Shown here piece after piece: positions 48,197 to 56,863 of a stretch of 64,000 nucleotides of DNA. Position 1 is the first letter of the stretch, and each line of letters starts with the position of its first letter. The position numbers and the translations under genes were made by a program. The notes beneath the pieces were generated by a model. The model was given only the letters and a program-made list of their open reading frames with translations. It was not told the origin of the DNA and did no database searches. The DNA is from an uncultured Collinsella sp. (GTDB taxonomy: Bacteria > Actinomycetota > Coriobacteriia > Coriobacteriales > Coriobacteriaceae), in contig CAKTUH010000001.1 in the NCBI GenBank assembly GCA_934621885.1, positions 1-64,000 of the forward strand. Direction: 5' to 3'.

Positions 48197-48280
48197 ACCA
48201 GCTAAGTTGCGGTGGAATAGTCCCTGTTTGGCGGCCTGGATGGCGAATCTAGGAACTATTTCACCGCAACTTAGGTGGTG
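48197..48280. repeat. Hairpin element with 24- to 30-nt arms
   Basis: Arm 48202-48225 pairs with 48251-48274, two mismatches in 24, and CACCAG/GTGGTG extends the stem outward. The loop is 25 nt. No T-run follows; the real feoB terminator lies just before it. Confidence 0.8.
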
Positions 48281-48389
48281 GGGGAGATGTGGCGTTTCCG
48301 CATTTAAAAGCGACCAAAATAAACCTGTCCCTATTTGGCAGGTGGGGGATGGTGTAAAGTAAGTGGTGGTTAACTAGAGGAGGCTTGCT

Positions 48390-48590
48390 ATGGCACCTAT
48401 CGATATCGTTGTTCTGGCTGTGATCGGTATTGCGTTTGTCGCCGTGTGCGTGCGCATCTACCGTAAGGGCACTTGCGCCGACTGCGCCCAGGGCGGCGTT
48501 TGCACGGGGCATTGCTCCAACAAGAAGACCTGCGCGGCGCTTAAAGGCGTGGACAAGATTGCCGAGGATCTTGGTCGCGGCATTCAGTAA
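48390..48590 (+). CDS. FeoB-associated Cys-rich membrane protein
   Basis: The 66-residue protein has one N-terminal membrane helix (about 5-23) and a Cys-rich cytoplasmic stretch CADCAQGGVCTGHCSNKKTC (five Cys, about 30-49). This layout matches small proteins (PF12669 type) found beside feoB in many anaerobes. GAGGAGG precedes the ATG. Its own terminator follows, and the feoB terminator and a hairpin element separate it from feoB, so it has its own promoter. Confidence 0.87.
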   Translation: MAPIDIVVLAVIGIAFVAVCVRIYRKGTCADCAQGGVCTGHCSNKKTCAALKGVDKIAEDLGRGIQ

Positions 48591-48605
48591 TAAAACCCAG
48601 GCTCA

Positions 48606-48641
48606 AACGCCCCGCGAGCATCCGTTCGCGGGGCGTTTTTC
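48606..48641 (+). terminator. Terminator of the Cys-rich protein gene
   Basis: AACGCCCCGCGA (48606-48617) pairs with TCGCGGGGCGTT (48626-48637), followed by Ts. Confidence 0.9.
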
Positions 48642-48735
48642 GCATTTGGGGGTAGGCGCGGCGAGTGGACGAGTGATTTTGGGGTATCGTTAACCGTATT
48701 GTTAATTAGCAACTTACCAACACCGGAGTAACTCT

Positions 48736-49815
48736 ATGAGCGCTCGCGTAACCATGAAGGACATAGCCGCCGAGCTCGGCGTTTCCATCAATACCGTGCA
48801 CAAAGCCCTGACGGGCAAGGCCGGCGTGAGCGAGTCCGTGCGCGCCAAAGTTAACGATAAGGCCGAGGAGATGGGTTATCACCGCAACACGAGCGCTTCG
48901 AGCCTGCGTCGCAAGGACATCAACCTGACCTTTTGCCTGCCGTGCGCATCGCGCGAGGGTGCTTACTTCTATCGCTACCTGTGGGAAGGCTGCAATCGCT
49001 TTGAGCAGGAGGTTATCGACCAGGGCATTAGCGTCGAGCGCGTCGAGTTTGTCGTCGGCGGCTATGCCGATGCACTCGAGCAAATCGATGAACGCCTGCA
49101 GGTGGGCGAGAAGATCGACGGCCTGCTCGCTTACGTTCCGGGCGACGACCGCGCGACCCATCTGCTGGAGCAGATTGCCGAGGCGGGTGTGGCGATTGAG
49201 CTCGTCGATGGCGACCGTCCGCACCTCGACCGCCTGGGCGCCAGCTTGGCCGATTATTCAACGGCGGGAAGTCTGATGGCCGAGCAAGCAGCCAACCTAG
49301 TACATGCCGCCGGCGCCGATGCCCGTGTGCTACTCTTGGCTGGCGATCCCTATACCGATTCGCACTATCTGACTGCTCGCGCCTTCCATACGTACCTGCG
49401 CGAGCACAATGTCCCCTGGCAGGTCGAGGATCTTACCGGTGCGCACGCCCAGGTCAAGCAGCTCGAGCGCGAGCTCAAGAACCGTCTCAATGGCCCGGAT
49501 GCACCCGAGCTTATCTGCAGTGTGTTCGCGGTGGGCTCCGAGCTGGTGGCCGATGCGCTCATTTCGGCGGGCAAAGCGGGCGAGGTCATGGTAATCGGCA
49601 ACGACCTGTTCCCCGAGAGCGCGCTTGCCCTGCGTCGCGGTATCTTTACCAATATCGTCTACAAGGACCCGGTGGGTTTGGCCTACCGCGGTGCCAAGAC
49701 GCTGGGCGATTATTTGCTCTGGGGTAAAACGCCTGCGGATCCCGTGCAAAAGGGTGCCGTGGAGATGGTGTTTGCCAGCAACGTCGATCGCTACTGCAAG
49801 CTCGCTGGTATCTAG
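48736..49815 (+). CDS. LacI-family regulator, probable controller of the pectin locus
   Basis: The 359-residue protein starts with a LacI HTH (VTMKDIAAELGVSINTVHKAL, 5-25, which read in parts gives helix 1 and the recognition helix) and continues with a sugar-binding-protein-like domain (GLLAYVPGDD, LLLAGDPYTDSHY, VMVIGNDLFPESA). It lies directly before uxaC in the same direction. The GGTGAACGTTCACC palindromes before uxaC, the transporter and the GH105 gene fit a LacI dimer. Neither site nor effector is proven; a uronate or KDG-like inducer is likely. Confidence 0.85.
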   Translation: MSARVTMKDIAAELGVSINTVHKALTGKAGVSESVRAKVNDKAEEMGYHRNTSASSLRRKDINLTFCLPCASREGAYFYRYLWEGCNRFEQEVIDQGISVERVEFVVGGYADALEQIDERLQVGEKIDGLLAYVPGDDRATHLLEQIAEAGVAIELVDGDRPHLDRLGASLADYSTAGSLMAEQAANLVHAAGADARVLLLAGDPYTDSHYLTARAFHTYLREHNVPWQVEDLTGAHAQVKQLERELKNRLNGPDAPELICSVFAVGSELVADALISAGKAGEVMVIGNDLFPESALALRRGIFTNIVYKDPVGLAYRGAKTLGDYLLWGKTPADPVQKGAVEMVFASNVDRYCKLAGI

Positions 49816-49874
49816 TCGGGGGCGGGTACCTCCGGCGAGGCTCGCGGCCACATCCGTATAACCTACCTACAATC

Positions 49875-50053
49875 AGGTCTAATACTTTTCCCGAGAAGTG
49901 AACGACCTTATTTGGACCCCTGAAGCATCCACACTTTTTGGCGCCTAAACCGCAGGATTCCAACGGCAAAACCGCAGGAAATGAGCCGTCAAAAGTGTCG
50001 ATGCTCCGGGGGTCCGTTTTGGCTCGTTCACTTCTCGGAAAAGTATTAGACCT
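49875..50053. repeat. 179-bp palindromic element (MITE-like)
   Basis: Terminal arms 49875-49905 and 50024-50053 match over 30 nt apart from one extra C. The pairing continues inward, imperfectly, through GGACCCC...GCATC...ACACTTTT, so almost the whole element could fold as one hairpin. The tip holds a direct repeat of AAACCGCAGGA. No coding sequence was seen. It takes up much of the 49816-50233 gap, which ends with the uxaC operators. Confidence 0.85.
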
Positions 50054-50126
50054 GAAAATAAGATCGTTGGGCCCCACACCCAGTAACCGCTGGCCCGCCA
50101 AAATCTACCGTTCACCCCGTGATTGT

Positions 50127-50182
50127 TAGGTGAACGTTCACCTATACGTAACAAATGCACTAAGATAGTGAACGTTCACCTA
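50127..50182. promoter_or_regulatory. Two pectin-regulon operators before uxaC
   Basis: TAGGTGAACGTTCACCTA is an 18-bp perfect palindrome at 50127-50144; TAGTGAACGTTCACCTA at 50166-50182 is a near-perfect second copy, centres 38 bp apart. A half site (CCGTTCACC) lies at 50108-50116. The uxaC ATG is 51 nt past the second. Confidence 0.82.
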
Positions 50183-50233
50183 GAGGATAACGGGCGCACG
50201 GTGCACCCGCTCCGCCAACAGAGGGGTTGTTTG

Positions 50234-51661
50234 ATGAAAAACTTCATGGACGATCAGGATTTCCTGCTGAGCACCAAGACCGGCGAGGAGCTGTTCCACA
50301 ACTTTGCCGAGGGCATGCCCATCGTCGACTACCACTGCCACATCTCTCCCAAGGAGATCTGGGATGACAAGCGTTTTGAGAACATCACCGAGGTTTGGCT
50401 GGGCGGCGACCACTACAAGTGGCGCCTGATGCGTGCCAACGGCGTCGAAGAGCGCTTCATCACCGGCGATGCCCCTGCTCGCGAGAAGTTCCAGAAGTGG
50501 GCCGAGACCCTGGGTCGTTGCGTGGGCAACCCCGTCTTTGAGTGGAGCCACCTGGAGCTCAAGCGTTTCTTTGGCTACGAGGGCGTCCTCAACGGCAATA
50601 CCGCCCAGGAGGTCTGGGACCTCGCCAACGCCAAGCTCGCCGAGGCCAGCTTTACCTGCCGCAACTTGATCAAGCAGTCCAACGTCCGCATGATCTGCAC
50701 CACTGACGACCCCGCCGACAGCTTTGAGTGGCACAAGAAGATTGCCGCCGACGATAGCTTCGATGTTCAGGTCGTCCCGGCCATGCGCCCCGACGCCGCC
50801 CTGCGCATCGAGCGTGGCCAGGAGTTCGCCGACTACTGCAAGCATCTCTCCGAGGTCGCCGGTGTTGAGGTCAACGACTTCGAGGGCATGAAGGCCGCTA
50901 TCTCCAAGCGCTACGACGTCGCCCACGAGCTGGGTTGCCGCGCCTCCGACCACGCGCTCGACTACGTTATGTATGTCCCGGCTACCGCCGAGGAGATCGA
51001 GGCCATCTTTGCCAAGGGCCTTGCCGCCGAGCCGCTCACCGAGGAAGAGGTCCTCAAGTACAAGACCGCCTTTATGCAGTTTGTCGCCGGCGAGTATGTC
51101 CGCCTGGGCTGGGCCATGCAGCTGCACTTTGGCTGCAAGCGCGACAACAACCGCGCCATGTTCGCCAAGCTGGGTCCCGACACCGGCTATGACTGCATCT
51201 CCAACTACACGCCGTCTGACCAGCTCGCCGATTTCCTCAACTCCATCCAGGAGACCTGCGGCCTGCCCAAGACCATCCTGTACAGCCTGAACCCCATCGA
51301 TAACACCATGATCGATACCGTCATGGGTTGCTTCCAGGAGGCCCCGACCGCCGGTAAGATCCAGAACGGTTCCGCTTGGTGGTTCAACGACAACGAGGTC
51401 GGCATGCGGGAGCAGCTCACGGCCCTTGCCAACGAGGGCGTTCTGGGCAACTTCGTCGGCATGCTCACCGATTCCCGTTCTTTCCTGTCCTATCCGCGCC
51501 ACGAGTACTTCCGTCGCGTGCTGTGCAGCGTGATCGGCGAGTGGGTCGAGCAGGGCAAGTACCCGGCCGACATGGAGCTGCTGGGCACCATCGTGCGCGA
51601 CATCAGCTACAACAACTCCGTCCGCTACTTCGGTTTTGACCTGGACACCGTCGAGGCCTAA
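50234..51661 (+). CDS. uxaC: Uronate isomerase (glucuronate/galacturonate isomerase)
   Basis: UxaC converts galacturonate to tagaturonate (or glucuronate to fructuronate) in the cytoplasm. The 475-residue protein is full length for the amidohydrolase-like family. Metal-site residues are in VDYHCHISPKEI (His34, His36), and LTDSRSFLSYPRHEYFRR is the conserved C-terminal signature. The ATG at 50234 follows GAGGGG; the upstream open frame through the operators is not translated. First gene of uxaC-uxaB-uxaA. Confidence 0.95.
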   Translation: MKNFMDDQDFLLSTKTGEELFHNFAEGMPIVDYHCHISPKEIWDDKRFENITEVWLGGDHYKWRLMRANGVEERFITGDAPAREKFQKWAETLGRCVGNPVFEWSHLELKRFFGYEGVLNGNTAQEVWDLANAKLAEASFTCRNLIKQSNVRMICTTDDPADSFEWHKKIAADDSFDVQVVPAMRPDAALRIERGQEFADYCKHLSEVAGVEVNDFEGMKAAISKRYDVAHELGCRASDHALDYVMYVPATAEEIEAIFAKGLAAEPLTEEEVLKYKTAFMQFVAGEYVRLGWAMQLHFGCKRDNNRAMFAKLGPDTGYDCISNYTPSDQLADFLNSIQETCGLPKTILYSLNPIDNTMIDTVMGCFQEAPTAGKIQNGSAWWFNDNEVGMREQLTALANEGVLGNFVGMLTDSRSFLSYPRHEYFRRVLCSVIGEWVEQGKYPADMELLGTIVRDISYNNSVRYFGFDLDTVEA

Positions 51662-51757
51662 GTCCACACCGAGCCACACCGAACCCGGGCGCGCCGTTGC
51701 CACACGCGGCGCCCCCGGCAAGCTTGCACGCTAACAAACGCCTAAGGAGAAACATAG

Positions 51758-53272
51758 ATGGAGAACATCAGCTACGAGACGCTCGAGAAGATCGGCTACG
51801 AGGGCTACCTGCTGCCCAAGGACGCCCCCGAGAAGGTCCTGCAGTTTGGCGAGGGCAACTTCCTGCGCGCTTTCGTGGACCGCTTCTTTGACATGGGCAA
51901 CGAGGCCACCGGCTGGAACGGCAAGGTCGTCATGGTGCAGCCCATCAGCGGCGCCTTTGGCTTTGCCGACGGCATCAATGCCCAGGACGACCTGTACACC
52001 GTGCTGGTGCGCGGCAAGGAGAACGGCAACACGGTCGACGAGTCCCGCGTGATCAGCGCCTGCAGCCGCTGCCTCAACCCGTATCGCGAGGCCGACTACC
52101 GCGCCATCATGGAGGTCGCCGCATCCGACGACCTGGAGATCATCGTCTCCAACACCACCGAGGCCGGCATCGCCTACGATCCGTCCTGCAAGGCCGACGA
52201 CATGCCGCCCGCGAGCTTCCCCGCCAAGCTCGCCCAGGTACTCCACACCCGCTGGGCTGCCGGCAAGCCGGGCGTCATTGTGCTCGCCTGCGAGCTCATC
52301 GACCACAACGGCGAGGAGCTGCTGCGCATCATGAACCAGTACGTGAACGACTGGGGCTGGGAGGACGAGTTCTCGCAGTGGATGGCCAACGACTGCACCA
52401 TCTGCACCACGCTCGTCGACACCATTGTCCCGGGCCGCATTCGCGATCCCAAGGAGGCCGCTGCCGTGGCTGAGCGTCTGGGCTACGAGGATCCGTTCCT
52501 GGCCGTGCGCGAGCCCTTCCAGATGTGGGGCATCCAGGGCGACGAGTCGCTCAAGGAGCGTCTGCCCTTCGTGAAGGCCGGTCTGCCGGGCGTCTTTGTG
52601 ACCCCTGATGTCACCCCGTACAAGAAGCGCAAGGTCCGCATCCTCAACGGCGCCCACACCGCCTTTGTCCCGGGTTCCTGGGTTGCCGGCTTTGATATCG
52701 TGCGTGACTGCATGCACGACGAGACCGTCCGCGGCTTTATGAACACCATGCTCTACGACGAGGTCATCCCGACGCTTGCCGCCGATCTGGATGTCGAGGA
52801 CTGCAAGGCCTTTGCCGCTGCCGTCGAGAACCGCTTCGATAACCCGTTTATCGACCACGCGCTGCTCTCCATCTGCCTTAACTCCACCGCCAAGTGGCGC
52901 GCCCGTGACCTGCCCACGCTCAAGGACTATGTTGCCGAGACCGGTAACCTGCCCAAGTGCCTGTCCACGAGCCTGGCTACGCTCATCGCGTTCTACACGC
53001 AGGAGCTCGTTGCCCGCGAGGGCGACGGCCTGCACCTGCGTCGCGCCGACGGCACCGAGTACACCGCTCAGGACGACGCCTTCGTGCTCGATTTCTATGC
53101 CGCCCACGCCGGCGTCGACGATGCTGAGCTGGTGTACGACGTGCTCACCAACGAGCAGATGTGGGGCGAGGACCTGACGCAGATCGCCGGCCTTGAGGAG
53201 TTTGTCGTCAACGCGCTCGCCGTCGTTCGCGCCGAGGGCGTCAAGCAGGCATTCGCCAACGCCCAGGCCTAA
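51758..53272 (+). CDS. uxaB: Tagaturonate reductase (altronate oxidoreductase)
   Basis: UxaB reduces tagaturonate to altronate with NADH. The 504-residue protein belongs to the long-chain mannitol-dehydrogenase family: the N-terminal Rossmann part begins QFGEGNFLRAFVDRF, and KKRKVRILNGAHTAFVP, in the C-terminal domain, holds the catalytic Lys/Asn region. The related UxuB (fructuronate reductase) is possible, but its position between uxaC and uxaA favours UxaB. GGAG precedes the ATG, 96 nt after uxaC. Confidence 0.92.
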   Translation: MENISYETLEKIGYEGYLLPKDAPEKVLQFGEGNFLRAFVDRFFDMGNEATGWNGKVVMVQPISGAFGFADGINAQDDLYTVLVRGKENGNTVDESRVISACSRCLNPYREADYRAIMEVAASDDLEIIVSNTTEAGIAYDPSCKADDMPPASFPAKLAQVLHTRWAAGKPGVIVLACELIDHNGEELLRIMNQYVNDWGWEDEFSQWMANDCTICTTLVDTIVPGRIRDPKEAAAVAERLGYEDPFLAVREPFQMWGIQGDESLKERLPFVKAGLPGVFVTPDVTPYKKRKVRILNGAHTAFVPGSWVAGFDIVRDCMHDETVRGFMNTMLYDEVIPTLAADLDVEDCKAFAAAVENRFDNPFIDHALLSICLNSTAKWRARDLPTLKDYVAETGNLPKCLSTSLATLIAFYTQELVAREGDGLHLRRADGTEYTAQDDAFVLDFYAAHAGVDDAELVYDVLTNEQMWGEDLTQIAGLEEFVVNALAVVRAEGVKQAFANAQA

Positions 53273-53350
53273 ATCCTTTTGTGCGCCTGCCGGCTAACCG
53301 GTGGGCGCCGCTCGATTTTTGCTCAACCTGTAGGGTTAGGACTCTTTGTA

Positions 53351-54835
53351 ATGAACACTATCCAGATCAATCCGGCCGATAACGTGATCGTTGCGCTGTC
53401 GCCGCTCGCCAAAGGCACCGCCGTCGCGGTTCCCGGCGTGGGCGAGGTCGTGGCCGTGGAGGATATCCCGCAGGGCCACAAGATGGCCGTGTGCGCGATT
53501 GCCGCGGGGGAGGACGTCATCAAGTACGGCCTGCCCATCGGGCACGTGACGAGCGACATCCAGCCCGGCCAGTGGCTCCACACGCATAATGTGAAGACCA
53601 ACCTTTCGGGTGAGGTCGAGTACACCTACAACCCCACGCACCCGGTCGTGGATCCCGTTGAGCCCGAGACCTTTATGGGCTTCCGCCGCGCCGACGGCCG
53701 TGCCGCCACGCGCAACGAGCTGTGGATCATCCCCACGGTCGGCTGCGTCAACGAGGTTGCACGTGCCATGTGCGAGCAGGCTCAGGATCTGGTCGGGGGC
53801 TCGCTCGAGGGTGTCTACTACTTCCCGCACCCCTTCGGCTGCTCGCAGACCGGTGCCGACCACGCCCAGACGCGTCGCCTGCTGGTGGCGCTCTCGCGTC
53901 ACCCCAATGCGGCGGGCGTGCTGTTCCTGTCGCTCGGTTGCGAAAACTGCACGCATCAGCAGGTGCTCGACGAGCTCGGTGACTTCGATCACGAGCGCGT
54001 CCGTTTCCTCACCTGCCAGGACGTTGCCGACGAGCAGGTCGAGGGCCACAAGATCCTGGCCGAGCTGGCCGACCTCGCCAAGCAGGCCAAGCGTGAGCCC
54101 ATCCCGGCCTCCGAGCTGGTCATTGGCCTTAAGTGCGGCGGCTCCGATGGCCTTTCGGGCATTACCGCCAACCCCACGATCGGTCGCGTGAGCGATATGG
54201 TCGTCGCGCGCGGCGGCACGTCGGTACTGACCGAGGTGCCTGAGATGTTTGGCGCCGAGAGCATCCTGCTCGACCGCTGCGAGAACGAGCAGGTCTTTAA
54301 CGCCGCCTCCGACATGCTCAACGGCTTTAAGGACTACTTTATTAGCCACGGCGAGGTTGTCTACGAAAACCCGAGCCCCGGCAACAAGGACGGCGGCATC
54401 ACCACGCTCGAGGACAAGAGCTGCGGCTGCGTGCAAAAGGGCGGCTCTGCGCCCATCGTCGACGTACTGCCGTACGCCGGCCAGGCCACCAAGCATGGTC
54501 TGAATATGCTGTGCGGCCCGGGCAACGACATGGTGTCGACCACGGCGCTCACCGCCGCCGGTTGCCATGTGATCCTGTTCTCGACCGGCCGCGGTACGCC
54601 GTTTGGCGCACCGGCGCCCACGCTCAAGGTGTTCACCAACCAGCGCCTGTGCGACCACAAGGCCAACTGGATGGACTTTAACGCCGGTGTGGTGGCTACG
54701 GGCGAGCGTACGCTCGATGAGGCTGCCGAGGACTTGTACCAGCTGGTGCTTGAGACGGCGAGCGGCAAACTTACGAGTGCCGAGCGTCGCGGCTGCCACG
54801 AGATTAGCATCTGGAAGGACGGCGTCTGCCTGTAG
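53351..54835 (+). CDS. uxaA: Altronate dehydratase
   Basis: UxaA dehydrates altronate to 2-keto-3-deoxygluconate. The 494-residue protein has an N-terminal SAF domain (about 1-95) fused to the catalytic UxaA domain (FMGFRRADGRAATRNELWIIPTVGC; Cys-rich metal site with CENCTHQQ and GLKCGGSDGLSG). ATG 53351 is chosen because the longer open frame extends into the intergenic region. KDG kinase and aldolase are not in the window. Confidence 0.93.
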   Translation: MNTIQINPADNVIVALSPLAKGTAVAVPGVGEVVAVEDIPQGHKMAVCAIAAGEDVIKYGLPIGHVTSDIQPGQWLHTHNVKTNLSGEVEYTYNPTHPVVDPVEPETFMGFRRADGRAATRNELWIIPTVGCVNEVARAMCEQAQDLVGGSLEGVYYFPHPFGCSQTGADHAQTRRLLVALSRHPNAAGVLFLSLGCENCTHQQVLDELGDFDHERVRFLTCQDVADEQVEGHKILAELADLAKQAKREPIPASELVIGLKCGGSDGLSGITANPTIGRVSDMVVARGGTSVLTEVPEMFGAESILLDRCENEQVFNAASDMLNGFKDYFISHGEVVYENPSPGNKDGGITTLEDKSCGCVQKGGSAPIVDVLPYAGQATKHGLNMLCGPGNDMVSTTALTAAGCHVILFSTGRGTPFGAPAPTLKVFTNQRLCDHKANWMDFNAGVVATGERTLDEAAEDLYQLVLETASGKLTSAERRGCHEISIWKDGVCL

Positions 54836-54866
54836 GGGCAAGCGCATCCGAGCATAGTTCCTATAT

Positions 54867-54905
54867 AACGGTCCCGTCGGGAGTAGTCCCGGCGGGACCG
54901 TTTTG
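54867..54905 (+). terminator. Terminator of the uxa operon
   Basis: AACGGTCCCGTCGGGA (54867-54882) pairs with TCCCGGCGGGACCGTT (54887-54902) with one wobble and GTAG as loop; TTTT follows. Confidence 0.92.
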
Positions 54906-54937
54906 CTTACGGCGTGCGTAAAAAGGAAATTACAATA

Positions 54938-55110
54938 AACGTTCACCTTTTTTCTATTTGTCCAATATGACACCTTTACCAGCAAAAAATAGGGCCATGG
55001 GCCTCAATTGTGTCCGTTCAGCGGTAAAAACCGACCGTTCGGGGATAATATGCAAGTGAACGTTCACCTGATGCAAGCAATCGCGCATAATCTAGCTAAA
55101 CGTTCACCCT
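54938..55110. promoter_or_regulatory. Three pectin-regulon operators before the transporter
   Basis: Copies are AAACGTTCACCT (54937-54948), GTGAACGTTCACC (55056-55068, the most symmetrical) and AAACGTTCACCCT (55098-55110); the last two are 40 bp apart centre to centre. The rest of the 54836-55186 gap is AT-rich with no gene. Confidence 0.78.
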
Positions 55111-55186
55111 GAACGACATGCAGACAAACGTCGGTATGGACTCCAACGTCTTGTTCCAAGACAATCGAGAAAAGAGAGGGAGCTCG

Positions 55187-56746
55187 ATGACTAACAAGAT
55201 CGGTAAAAAGCGCAAGATCACATTCTGGACGCGCCTGGGCTTTGGTATGGGCGGCATGCTCAATTCCGGCGCCCTGAGCTTTACGCACAGCTACATGGTG
55301 CTGTTCCTGTCCACGGAGTGCGGTCTGTCCGCAGGCGAGGCGGCTCTGATCAGCTCGTTCGCCATTTACCTCAACGCCATCCTTTGCCCGCTGATGGGCT
55401 TCGTGGCCGATAACTTCTACGCCACCAAGGTCGGCCGCATCTTTGGCCGCCGCCGTTTCTGGATCCTGCTGGCTATCCCGATGATGATCGCCGAGCCGCT
55501 CATCTTCGTCGCCACGCCGTTTGGCTTCCCGTACTACTTCGCGCTGTACCTGATCTACAACGTCGCGTACACGTTCTGCACCGCCAACCTGTCGCCGCTG
55601 ACCATCGAGATGACCGACGACTTCAAGGAGCGTACGTACCTCACCGGCTACAAGCACCTCTTTGGTAACGCCGCCGGCTTCCTGATGGCTGCACTCGTCG
55701 GCTTCGGCTTTGGTACCTTCGGCGAGACCAACCCGTTCAGCTACTTCATCATCGCCTCGATCAACGCTTCGGTCATGGCAATCTCGCTGCTCTGCGTCTA
55801 CCTGTCCACCTGGGAGCACACCCCCGAGGAGGTCGCTCAGGAGAAGATCGAGAGCGTCGGCGAGGGCATCAAGAAGTTCTTCATCGACGTCGTTTCCACC
55901 TTCCGCAACAAGTCCTTCCGTAAGGTTCTGTACGCACAGGTCTCCACGAAGCTCGCTGCTGCCTGCTGGTCTGCCTGCCTGTCCTTCTTCATCGTCTACT
56001 GCCTGCAGATTCCTAAGTCCTACGAGTCCGTGATGGAGATGCCCGGTAAGGTCGTCGCTATCGTCTGCACCGCTATCTGGGTTGCCCTCATGGCCAAGAA
56101 GGGCTTCCACAAGTCTTGGTACCTGGCCAACGTCGGTTGCGCCGCGTGCATCATTGCGTACAACTACTTCGCCTTTGGTCAGATCAACGGCACCTCCACG
56201 GTCGCCATCGCCATGATCGCCTACCCCATCATCTTCGCCATCTGGAAGTTCTTCTACGTTGGCTTCCAGTATCTGCCCGACGTCCTGCTCAACTACATCC
56301 CCGATGTCGATGAGCTCATCACCCTGCGTCGTCGCGAGGGCATCTACAGCTCCGCTCAGCAGCTCTGCCAGCAGATCGCCCAGGCTGTCGCCGTCAACGC
56401 ATGGGCTATCGTCCTCGCTGCCTCCGGCTTCATTCAGACCGCCGGCAACAGCGACGCCGTGACCCAGCCCGCCACCGTGCCTCTGTACATCTGCGGCTAC
56501 ATGCTCATCGGCTGCGCCGGCTTCTTCCTGCTCGCAGCTGTCCTTGCCCGCGGCATCAAGATCGACAAGGAGCAGTGCGACATCCTCTGCGACGAGATCA
56601 AGCGCGTCAAGGAGGGCGGCAAGATGGCCGACGTCCAGCCCGAGGTCAAGGCGCTCTGCGAGGAGCTCTCCGGCTTCAAGTATGAGGACTGCTTCGCTCA
56701 CAACAACGTTGGCTTCCAGGACGGCAGCGTGACGCCCGCCGAGTAG
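55187..56746 (+). CDS. GPH-family sugar/oligouronide:cation symporter
   Basis: The 519-residue protein has twelve membrane segments with the glycoside-pentoside-hexuronide layout: FWTRLGFGMGGMLNSG at the first helix, the loop DNFYATKVGRIFGRRRFW after helix 2, and a cytoplasmic C-terminal domain (about 455-519). GPH carriers in other pectin loci import oligogalacturonides; that substrate is inferred here from the operators and the intracellular enzymes downstream. GGGAG precedes ATG 55187. Confidence 0.87.
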   Translation: MTNKIGKKRKITFWTRLGFGMGGMLNSGALSFTHSYMVLFLSTECGLSAGEAALISSFAIYLNAILCPLMGFVADNFYATKVGRIFGRRRFWILLAIPMMIAEPLIFVATPFGFPYYFALYLIYNVAYTFCTANLSPLTIEMTDDFKERTYLTGYKHLFGNAAGFLMAALVGFGFGTFGETNPFSYFIIASINASVMAISLLCVYLSTWEHTPEEVAQEKIESVGEGIKKFFIDVVSTFRNKSFRKVLYAQVSTKLAAACWSACLSFFIVYCLQIPKSYESVMEMPGKVVAIVCTAIWVALMAKKGFHKSWYLANVGCAACIIAYNYFAFGQINGTSTVAIAMIAYPIIFAIWKFFYVGFQYLPDVLLNYIPDVDELITLRRREGIYSSAQQLCQQIAQAVAVNAWAIVLAASGFIQTAGNSDAVTQPATVPLYICGYMLIGCAGFFLLAAVLARGIKIDKEQCDILCDEIKRVKEGGKMADVQPEVKALCEELSGFKYEDCFAHNNVGFQDGSVTPAE

Positions 56747-56770
56747 GGCTAGCCTATCGTTCAAACCACA

Positions 56771-56826
56771 GGGCCGTGCCACCGGATATCCGCCGGCAGG
56801 TACGGCCCTTTTTTGCAACAGCGTAC
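56771..56826 (+). terminator. Terminator of the GPH transporter
   Basis: AGGGCCGTGCC (56771-56781) pairs with GGTACGGCCCT (56810-56820) with one wobble around an inner CCGG/CCGG stem; six Ts follow. Confidence 0.85.
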
Positions 56827-56863
56827 AATTAACTCTTAGAGAATCTTTTTGAGGGAGAAATCC

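Noticed and set aside
49938..50129. Small 63-codon protein before uxaC
   Set aside because: It lies within the palindromic element, has no ribosome site and no recognisable domain.
50123..50233. Longer uxaC start reading through the operators
   Set aside because: The added 37 residues are not part of the family, and the ATG at 50234 has a good ribosome site.
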